DNA of 64,000 bases from Caldisphaera lagunensis DSM 15908 (GTDB lineage Archaea > Thermoproteota > Thermoprotei_A > Sulfolobales > Acidilobaceae), in contig NC_019791.1 of the NCBI RefSeq assembly GCF_000317795.1, positions 62,001 through 126,000 on the forward strand. The letters run 5' to 3'. Below are positions 57,255-64,000 of this stretch, one piece after another. The position numbers were made by a program, and so were the translations under genes. Under the pieces are notes generated by a model. The model ran no database searches. It was not told the DNA's origin and saw only the letters and a program-made list of their open reading frames with translations. Numbering within the stretch: the stretch's first letter is position 1; each line of letters opens with the position of its first letter.

Positions 57255-58514
57255 TCATCTTAGTCTATTCATCAATAATGCAAAAACTTTTGCATCATTG
57301 AACAAGTTTTCTAATACAGAGTATTCATTTGGTTGATGTGCCACATCATCTGTTGTAGACCAAACTACTGCGTCGTAATCATAAGATCTTAACATAGATG
57401 CAAATGTAATGCCTCCTATACCCCCAATTTTTGCTTCTACATTTCTTAGTTCTTTTATTGCCTTTTTTATTTCGAGAACTAATTTATTATTAGGATTTGT
57501 TGGTCTTGGAGATTGCATCTTATCAATTAATTCCAATTCTATTTGTGGATATTCTATACCTTCAATTATCTTTTTATTTTTGTCTTCAACATTTTTAATA
57601 ACGTTTTTCACTTCATTTAATACATCATCTAACTTGTATTTTGGTATAACCCTAGAGTCAAATGTTATCTCATGAAGACCGGGGATAATATTGGGAGAAG
57701 AAGCACTATTTTTAACCATTGTTGGCTCAAACGTTGAGTAAGGGGGATCAAACAATTCATCTAAATCTTTGAATCTCTCATGCAAAATATAATCAATTTG
57801 ATTAGATAATTGAATAGATATTCTATGAGAATTTAACCCCAAATGAGGTGTTGATGCATGTACCTGTTTTCCTCTTATAATTAATCTAAATTGTAATATA
57901 GATTTTTCAGCTATTTCAATAAGAGAACCATCACTATTTCCAGCATCTGGTATCAAATAATAATCATCTTTGTTAAAAATTTCAGGATGATTTTTTAAAA
58001 GATATTTCATTCCATATTCCGAGCCAGCCTCTTCATCGCTTACAAATGCTAGCTTGATTGTTATATTTGGAATTATTTTTTTAGCCATTAATGACTTTAC
58101 TGCATATAATGATGCAACTAGGGATTGTCCATTATCCTCTGATCCTCTTGCATATAATTTACCATCAACAATCTTTGGCTCAAAAGGTTTAGTTATTTTC
58201 CATGCATTTAAATCTCCAGGAGGTACAACATCTATATGAGTAATAATCCATAAGGCTTTTTTCTCATTTCCTTTATATGTAGCTATTATATTAGGCCTAA
58301 CCTTTTCCTTAGCCCTATTATCAGTAGAATAATATTTTTCTATAGTATCAAAGTTAAAATATTCTTTTAAAATTTCCAAAAGCTTATTTGCTTTATCGAT
58401 CTCTCCTTCTCCACCATAATCTGGACTAATAGCCGGAATCCTTAACAATTCAATAAAATTTTTTATTGCTTCATTTCTATAATTATCAATTTCATTAAAT
58501 ATTTCTTTTTCCAT
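57255..58514 (-). CDS. M20 family metallopeptidase (ArgE/DapE/CPG2-like)
   Basis: About 419 residues. Zinc-binding and catalytic motifs: THIDVVPPGD (His, Asp), ARGSEDNGQSL (bridging Asp), FVSDEEAGSEYG (catalytic Glu-Glu) and a dimerisation domain with KQVHASTPHLG. It removes acyl groups or C-terminal residues from peptides or N-acyl amino acids. DapE would be of interest next to the lysA-like gene, but the M20 family cannot be resolved by eye. Two starts (58526 and 58514) are possible. Confidence 0.88.
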   Translation of the reverse strand: MEKEIFNEIDNYRNEAIKNFIELLRIPAISPDYGGEGEIDKANKLLEILKEYFNFDTIEKYYSTDNRAKEKVRPNIIATYKGNEKKALWIITHIDVVPPGDLNAWKITKPFEPKIVDGKLYARGSEDNGQSLVASLYAVKSLMAKKIIPNITIKLAFVSDEEAGSEYGMKYLLKNHPEIFNKDDYYLIPDAGNSDGSLIEIAEKSILQFRLIIRGKQVHASTPHLGLNSHRISIQLSNQIDYILHERFKDLDELFDPPYSTFEPTMVKNSASSPNIIPGLHEITFDSRVIPKYKLDDVLNEVKNVIKNVEDKNKKIIEGIEYPQIELELIDKMQSPRPTNPNNKLVLEIKKAIKELRNVEAKIGGIGGITFASMLRSYDYDAVVWSTTDDVAHQPNEYSVLENLFNDAKVFALLMNRLR

Positions 58515-58644
58515 GTTACTTCCCATGATTCTAGCTGGTAAATATATATAAATACTTATGTAGTAAAAAATTAGTTAAAATTTAGAGGATGTTTTATTAA
58601 TAAAATTTTTAAGCTTTAAATTTTATTAACTAATTGTGATATAA

Positions 58645-59067
58645 ATGACTATAAAAGAAAAAGTTACTTCTGACGAAATTGATATAGAAATTGAGAGAGA
58701 GGAATTTAATGTAAAAAAGTTAACAAGAAAAGCAGAGAAACTATCATTTAAGGATATAATAACTCCTGATATGACTGATCCTCTAGCAATACCTCCATTG
58801 AGATTAGTTTCTAGCGATAATTTATCTATTGAATTTTCCAAGAGGAGATTTTCTTTACCCTTTTTCCATAGGAATATGGATTATGATGAATTAATAATAT
58901 GCTTAAAGGGTAGCGCAACTTGGCAAACAGAAACAGGAGAATTTGAATTAAAGGAAGGAGAAATGCTAATCATTCCTAGAGGAATTGCACATAGACCAGT
59001 TAATCCAAGTAATGATTATATGGCATTAGAGATAAAATCTAAAAATAAGTTAAGTTTTTCAAAGTGA
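58645..59067 (+). CDS. Cupin-domain protein, homogentisate-dioxygenase-like
   Basis: 140 residues with one cupin barrel (~70-128). The stretch FFHRNMDYDELIICLKG, then GEFELKEGEMLIIPRGIAHRP, resembles a half of homogentisate dioxygenase and related single-cupin proteins; the His of RGIAHRP and the Glu of DYDEL are candidate metal ligands. The substrate is unknown. Its 3' end overlaps the convergent ligase gene by nine bases. Confidence 0.75.
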   Translation: MTIKEKVTSDEIDIEIEREEFNVKKLTRKAEKLSFKDIITPDMTDPLAIPPLRLVSSDNLSIEFSKRRFSLPFFHRNMDYDELIICLKGSATWQTETGEFELKEGEMLIIPRGIAHRPVNPSNDYMALEIKSKNKLSFSK

Positions 59068-60555
59068 ATCAACAAAATAAATCTTTCTTATTTTTTTGTA
59101 AAAGGCAACTCTAGAATTAACATAATTTATCAATTCTTCTTCTTTAATTTTTCCCTTATATTCATCTTTTAACACTACTTTTGCAACTGGTAAATCACCT
59201 ACATCTGGATCTTTTTCACCAAAAACAAATGCATTCTTTACTGCGTAATGTTTAAGTAAAATTGTTTCCAAATCTTTTGGAAATATTGGATATGCTTTAT
59301 ATTTTAGCATTCTTTTCTTTACTCCTTTAAAGTAGAGAAAACCTTTATCATCAATCAAAACTAAATCGCCAGTTTTTAAATAACCATTATAAAATGCCTT
59401 TTTTGTTTCGTTATCATCTTCGTATCCTTTCATAACCCAGCTAGCTTTAACTAACAATTCTCCAGCCTGATTTTTTCCTAATTCTTCGCTTGGATCATCG
59501 GGAGAAACAACTTTTATTTCAACACCATATAATGGAAGACCTAAGGTATTTTTTATTTCAAAAAATTCTTTTGGTTGATAGGAAACTACCCATGTTTCTG
59601 TCATACCATAGGCCTGAACTAAAGGACTTGCAAACACCTTGTAAAACTTATCTTGAGTTTCAGGCTTTAAAGGAGCTCCAGCAGATATACCTAATTTCAA
59701 TGTGTTTTTAAAATCTTCATTACTTTTTTCTATTGCATCAATTAAAGAATCAAATACTAATGGTGCACCGGACATGAAGTTTATATTATAATATTTTATT
59801 GTTTTCATTGCTAAATTTGCATCCCACCTAGATATCATTATTGCCTTACCTTTATTATATAAAGGTGTTAGGAGGCTTACTTGAAGACCCAACACATGGG
59901 TTATGGGTGAAATTACTAATGAATTAGGAACAAAATCAAAGTTTATTGTTTTTGATAGTGCTTGAACAGCATAACTTAAACCTCTATGAGTATGATATGT
60001 TTGCATTGTTCTACCTGCAACACCAGCATAATACATTATTATTGAAATATCATCTAAGTTTAATTCTTTATTTTCATATGTTTCATTAGTTGATAAAACA
60101 TCTTTTATATAGTTTACATTTAGATTTCCTTCCTCTTTAACCTGACCATCAACAATTAAAACATTATCAATGCCTTCTTGTTTTAATGTTTCTTTTTCTC
60201 TTTCAAAAAATTGCCATGAAACAACAGCTGTTTTAATGTTTTTACCTTCAATTTCTTGTTTTAAATCTTCTGATATTGTCAAAGGATCTACTAACGCTGC
60301 AGGACTACCACTCTTCATAATTCCTATTAATCCTACAACTGAATCTATTGTATTATGACATGCAAACAATACCTGGTTGTTTTTATTAGTTGAATTGATC
60401 CAATTTGCTATTTTATTACTTGCCTCTTTTAAATAATTCCATGTTATGCAATGGTTATTTTCCATTTGAATTAATGCACATTCATTAGGTTTTTCATTTG
60501 ATATAGAATCGAGAAACGAAAAAATCGGTTTATCTAAAAAAATAATTTGAGACAT
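59059..60555 (-). CDS. Divergent, C-terminally truncated AMP-binding ligase-like protein
   Basis: 498 residues with the acyl-CoA synthetase fold (AYGMTETWV, NGYLKTGDLVLID, FKGVKKRMLKYK). Two hallmarks are damaged. The ATP P-loop, normally TSGTTGxPKG, reads YAGVAGRTMQTY. The frame ends in TGA right after FVDSL, exactly where the catalytic-Lys segment (PKTxxGKxxR) should begin; two further codons (Lys-Thr) then another stop follow. It probably cannot catalyse adenylation normally. It may be decaying, or a non-catalytic partner of the active ligase just upstream, from which it is separated by 15 bases. Confidence 0.8.
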   Translation of the reverse strand: MSQIIFLDKPIFSFLDSISNEKPNECALIQMENNHCITWNYLKEASNKIANWINSTNKNNQVLFACHNTIDSVVGLIGIMKSGSPAALVDPLTISEDLKQEIEGKNIKTAVVSWQFFEREKETLKQEGIDNVLIVDGQVKEEGNLNVNYIKDVLSTNETYENKELNLDDISIIMYYAGVAGRTMQTYHTHRGLSYAVQALSKTINFDFVPNSLVISPITHVLGLQVSLLTPLYNKGKAIMISRWDANLAMKTIKYYNINFMSGAPLVFDSLIDAIEKSNEDFKNTLKLGISAGAPLKPETQDKFYKVFASPLVQAYGMTETWVVSYQPKEFFEIKNTLGLPLYGVEIKVVSPDDPSEELGKNQAGELLVKASWVMKGYEDDNETKKAFYNGYLKTGDLVLIDDKGFLYFKGVKKRMLKYKAYPIFPKDLETILLKHYAVKNAFVFGEKDPDVGDLPVAKVVLKDEYKGKIKEEELINYVNSRVAFYKKIRKIYFVDSL

Positions 60556-60570
60556 CTAATAAACACCGCA

Positions 60571-62466
60571 TTAAGCTATCATGGATTTCTTAAATTCTTC
60601 ATATCTCCTCCTTAAATCTTCAAATGCAGCAGGATCATCAAGTGTTGAAGTATCTCCTAGTGGTTCGTTTCTAACGGCTGCCCTTAATAGTCTCCTCATA
60701 ATCTTTCCGCTCTTAGTCTTTGGTAACTTATTAACAAATATTACATAATCAATTATGAAACCAGAGTTTCTAGCATATTCTTTTAATTTATTTGATAGAT
60801 TTTCATCTGGTGTATAACCTATTCTAGGTACAACAAATATTAAAAGCTTCTCCCCCTTGTTATCAGGTGATGGCATGCTTGTTGCAGCAACCTCAGCTAC
60901 TGCCTCATGATTCCCAATCAAACTTTCAACTTCCATAGTTCCGACTCTTTCTCCTCCAGGCCTTAATACATCATCTGCTCTCCCTAAGACGAAGAGATAT
61001 CCATCAGAATCCATGTATCCATAATCTCCAAAGAACACATAACCAGGGAATCTAGAGGTATAAACTTTGCTATATCTTTCTAAGTTGGGATCATTCCACA
61101 TCTTTCCTAATGCCGGAGAATATGGCTTTAAAACGATATATCCTTTCTTTCCTGGAGGTAATGGATTACCATCATCATCTACTATAACTACCTTACTTAG
61201 TGGGAACTCAATACCGGCAGATCCTGGTTTAAATGGTATTTCTCCTATACCATAGGGAGTTGCAGCTGCTGGGGATAAATGCTCGGTAAACCAATAGGCA
61301 TCTGCAATATATACATCAGGTAATTGTTCTCTAAACCAATTGAAGAAACCAGGATTAAGTGTTTCTCCAGTATTCAATACAATCCTTAATGATGAAGTAT
61401 CTCCAGCTTTAACTGATTCTTCACCTAATGATTTTAATGTATATAATGAAGTTGTAGAGCTCCATATTAAAGAAACATTAAATCTTTCAATTATTCTAGA
61501 CCAAAGATCTGGTTTATATCCAATATATCCTTCAAAAAGAACCGATGTTATTCCTGAAACTGGGGCTGTATATAAATTAGCCATAGGCCATACAGGCCAA
61601 CCCAATGCTGATACTGTCCACCATACATCATTAGGCCTTAAATCATAAAGCCCTCTAAAGGTCCAATTTAAAGATAGAGGATACCCAATTTGAGTTTGAG
61701 TTATTCCTTTAGGCTTTCCTGTTGTACCGCTTGTATAATAAATTGTTCCTACTTCATTAGCTTCAACAGGTTCTGGGGGAACATATACTTTTCCTTTAGG
61801 CATGATATCCTCATAAACCAAATCTCTTCCTTGTTTTAATTCAAAGTTAGAAGAACCTCTGCTTACAACTAAAACTTTTTCTACTGGTAAATTGAATTTA
61901 CTTGCAACATTATCAAAATATTTCTTTATATTTATTTCTGTTCCGTTATTTATTGTGTTAGCAAATACAACAGCATACTTTGAGCCTGTATCTACAAATC
62001 TTGTTGCTATTATTTCATCTGTTAAACCAACATAATGAATAACAGCTATTGCTCCCAGTCTATGAACTGCTAAACCAAATGCAACAGCCTCTGGAGAGCT
62101 TGCCATCAGCATTGATACAGTATCTCCATGCTTTACTCCCATTTCCTTTAAAACATATGCAGCTCTATTGACCTCATAATACAAATCTTGATATGTTACC
62201 GATTTTGTATTACCTTTCTCATCTTCCCAATAAAAAATTACCTTATTTGCTTCATTTGGCAAATGCCTATCAACTGCGTTATATGCTAGATTCGATATTC
62301 CACCAACAAACCACTTTTCATATGGTGGTGTACCTTCTAGGATTTTAACCGGTTCTTTAAACCATGTAATTAAATTCATTCTATCTCTCCAAAATTTTTC
62401 TGGATTTTGTAACCCTTCTTCATTCATCTTTTTAATTTTCTTATAGGAAAACAATTCACCTTCCAT
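60571..62466 (-). CDS. Acyl-CoA synthetase of the acetyl/propionyl-CoA synthetase group
   Basis: 631 residues, full length for this group, including the N-terminal domain (NPEKFWRDRMNLITW). Motifs: YYTSGTTGKPKGITQTQ, GLPVWP-type LGWPVWPMAN, DAYWFTEHL, FGDYGYMDSDGYLFVLGRADDVLRPGGERVG split over A7-A8, and the catalytic Lys in KTKSGKIMRR. It makes acetyl-, propionyl- or 3-hydroxypropionyl-CoA; which one is not decidable. GGTGA is five bases before ATG 62466, and TTTAAATA upstream is a likely TATA box. Confidence 0.9.
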   Translation of the reverse strand: MEGELFSYKKIKKMNEEGLQNPEKFWRDRMNLITWFKEPVKILEGTPPYEKWFVGGISNLAYNAVDRHLPNEANKVIFYWEDEKGNTKSVTYQDLYYEVNRAAYVLKEMGVKHGDTVSMLMASSPEAVAFGLAVHRLGAIAVIHYVGLTDEIIATRFVDTGSKYAVVFANTINNGTEINIKKYFDNVASKFNLPVEKVLVVSRGSSNFELKQGRDLVYEDIMPKGKVYVPPEPVEANEVGTIYYTSGTTGKPKGITQTQIGYPLSLNWTFRGLYDLRPNDVWWTVSALGWPVWPMANLYTAPVSGITSVLFEGYIGYKPDLWSRIIERFNVSLIWSSTTSLYTLKSLGEESVKAGDTSSLRIVLNTGETLNPGFFNWFREQLPDVYIADAYWFTEHLSPAAATPYGIGEIPFKPGSAGIEFPLSKVVIVDDDGNPLPPGKKGYIVLKPYSPALGKMWNDPNLERYSKVYTSRFPGYVFFGDYGYMDSDGYLFVLGRADDVLRPGGERVGTMEVESLIGNHEAVAEVAATSMPSPDNKGEKLLIFVVPRIGYTPDENLSNKLKEYARNSGFIIDYVIFVNKLPKTKSGKIMRRLLRAAVRNEPLGDTSTLDDPAAFEDLRRRYEEFKKSMIA

Positions 62467-62578
62467 CTATACTCACCTGTACACATTATAGTATTTTGAT
62501 TTAGATATTTAAATTTTCCCACATAAATCCTACTATACATTTTGCTAAATGAAATTAAAAAATAAAAAAATTTATAAA

Positions 62579-64000
62579 TTATTTCATTAATTTCTTTAAT
62601 TCAGAAACTGCTCTCTTTATTTCTTCTACAGAATCTGGATTTTCAACTACAGGAGAGATGGTTGCTTTTCCTTCCTTAGCTATATCCCTTATTATCCTTC
62701 TCATTATTTTTCCGCTTCTTGTTCTAGGCAAATCTTTAACTTCAATTATTTTTTCAGGCTCAAAGGGTTTACCTAATTTTGTTGAAACCATGTTCTTAAT
62801 CTCATTAATTTCTTTATCATTTAACTTCTTCCCTGGCTTTGGTATAGCAAAACATACAATTACTTCTCCTTTAATTGGATCAGGATAGCCTATGCAAGCG
62901 CTTTCTGCCACACTATTATGAGCATTAATTATTGTTTCTAATTCTGCAGGTCCAATTCTTTTTCCTGCAACCTTTATTACATCATCAGCCCTACCTAAAA
63001 TATACCAATAACCATCTTCATCTATTAATGCATAATCTCCATGGAACCATACACCTTTAAAAGTATTCCAATATGTTTCTATATACCTTTTAGGATCTTT
63101 CCAAAGACCTCTTGTCATACTTGGTGAAGGCTTAGTTGCGACAAGATAACCAGGCTTATTTCTAACAGGATTACCATAATCATCATATACTTCAACACTC
63201 ATTCCTAAACCAGGACCCCATAACGTTGATGGCTTTAGACTTACAACAACGCTTGGCAATAGGAAACAACCCAATATTTCAGTTCCTCCACTTAAATTAA
63301 TTAATGGCCTTTGTTCTTTTCCCACATCTCTCATTACCCAAAACCAAGTATCTTCATCTATTGGCTCCCCTGTATTTCCAAATGCCCTTAAACTAGACAA
63401 ATCATGTTTTTCAATTCCTTCATTACCCAATGCTTTCAACAATCTAGCTGCAGTTGCTGCAAATCCTAAATGTGTTATTTTAAAATCTTCTATTAATTTC
63501 CATACCTTATCCTTATTCGGGTAATCCAATGCACCTTCTAAAGAAAAGTGTGAGGCTCCCAAGATTTGTGTACCAATAACTTGCCATGGTCCCATCATCC
63601 AACCAATGTCAGTTATCCACCATAAAATATCATTTTCCTTGCTAAAACCAGTTTTTATATCTAGATTAAAGTAATGTTCTTTTGCTGGCTGTAATATTGT
63701 ACCTATTTGACTTATCACTGCACCTTTAGGATTTCCTGTTGTACCGCTTGTAAACATTAATAAAGCAGGATCTTCAGCATCGGTTTCTATCGCTTCAAAT
63801 TCTGGTCTTTTACCATTAATTGCATCATCAAACCATATATCTCTATTATCATTCCATGGTATATTTGATTTTTCAAACCTTCTTGCAACTATTACCTTAA
63901 GACTAACATTAGATCTTTCAACAGCCTCATCTGCACTTTTCTTTAATTCTATTATTTTACCTTTTCTATAATAACCATCAGATGTTATGAGAACCTTTGA
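62579..64000 (-). CDS. Acyl-CoA synthetase, acetyl-CoA synthetase group (N-terminal part outside window)
   Basis: The frame is open to the window edge (473 codons visible). It includes the linker LITSDGYYRKGKIIELK and the P-loop FTSGTTGNPKGAV, then WITDIGWMMGPWQV, NLSGGTEI, FHGDYALIDEDGYWYILGRADDV and the catalytic Lys in RTRSGKIMRR. A start inside the frame at 63757 would cut off the P-loop environment and is not credible. It is a second full-type ligase beside the 60.6-kb gene, so paralogous enzymes with different acid preferences are likely. Confidence 0.9.
   Translation of the reverse strand, partial: SKVLITSDGYYRKGKIIELKKSADEAVERSNVSLKVIVARRFEKSNIPWNDNRDIWFDDAINGKRPEFEAIETDAEDPALLMFTSGTTGNPKGAVISQIGTILQPAKEHYFNLDIKTGFSKENDILWWITDIGWMMGPWQVIGTQILGASHFSLEGALDYPNKDKVWKLIEDFKITHLGFAATAARLLKALGNEGIEKHDLSSLRAFGNTGEPIDEDTWFWVMRDVGKEQRPLINLSGGTEILGCFLLPSVVVSLKPSTLWGPGLGMSVEVYDDYGNPVRNKPGYLVATKPSPSMTRGLWKDPKRYIETYWNTFKGVWFHGDYALIDEDGYWYILGRADDVIKVAGKRIGPAELETIINAHNSVAESACIGYPDPIKGEVIVCFAIPKPGKKLNDKEINEIKNMVSTKLGKPFEPEKIIEVKDLPRTRSGKIMRRIIRDIAKEGKATISPVVENPDSVEEIKRAVSELKKLMK

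Noticed and set aside
62579-63757. Start of the last ligase gene at ATG 63757
   Set aside because: The frame continues to the window edge with clear acetyl-CoA-synthetase sequence upstream, so that ATG is internal.

Overview
The window looks like an A+T-rich archaeal chromosome. Start codons are preceded by GGTG/GAGGTG ribosome-binding sites, promoters carry TTTAAATA-type TATA boxes, and oligo-T runs follow genes. The gene content (TrpB2-type tryptophan synthase, GHMP-type shikimate kinase, split transketolase heading a complete aro operon, thermopsin-like and PNGase A-like surface proteins, many CoA ligases) points to a thermoacidophilic crenarchaeote of the Acidilobales/Caldisphaera or Sulfolobales kind. 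That assignment is inference; no rRNA or tRNA gene was seen.

Layout. 1-6.1 kb: cell-surface and secreted proteins (C-terminal part of an anchored surface protein; a PNGase A-like gene with an in-frame stop after its signal peptide; a DsrE-like protein; a thermopsin-like protein). 6.3-14.5 kb: histidine degradation (hutI, hutG leftward; hutU, hutH and a lysA-like decarboxylase rightward). A vapBC toxin-antitoxin module has been inserted between hutG and hutI and is flanked by a 205-bp direct repeat. 14.9-19.1 kb: amino-acid permease, DUF488 protein, MscS-like channel, ABM-domain protein. 19.2-27.2 kb: a 7.4-kb block (CoA transferase, amidase, enoyl-CoA hydratase, SSS transporter, a dead IS605-type element, methyltransferase) flanked by a 305-bp direct repeat. 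It splits what was probably an operon of a heme-oxygenase-like protein, a small Cys-rich protein and the ABM protein. 28.2-32.8 kb: DUF998 protein, peroxiredoxin, acyl-CoA ligase and AidB-like acyl-CoA dehydrogenase. 33.0-39.1 kb: trpBADFEGC, leftward. 39.2-48.3 kb: aro operon rightward (transketolase halves, DAHP synthase, aroB, aroE, aroC, aroK, aroA, aroD, MFS transporter). 49.6-51.9 kb: aspartokinase and aspartate-semialdehyde dehydrogenase. 52.7-58.5 kb: permease, amidohydrolase, secreted Thr-rich protein, metallopeptidase, M20 peptidase. 58.6-64.0 kb: cupin and three AMP-forming ligases.

The genes fit a heterotroph that takes up and degrades amino acids and organic acids (histidine to glutamate; CoA ligation, dehydrogenation and hydration) but still makes its own aromatic and aspartate-family amino acids. 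The most unusual signals are: (1) short open frames placed directly behind the best ribosome-binding site of the trp, aro and aspartokinase operons, whose codons match the end products; (2) two gene blocks each bracketed by long near-identical direct repeats; (3) a 28-bp near-palindrome shared between those repeats and the aroA coding region.
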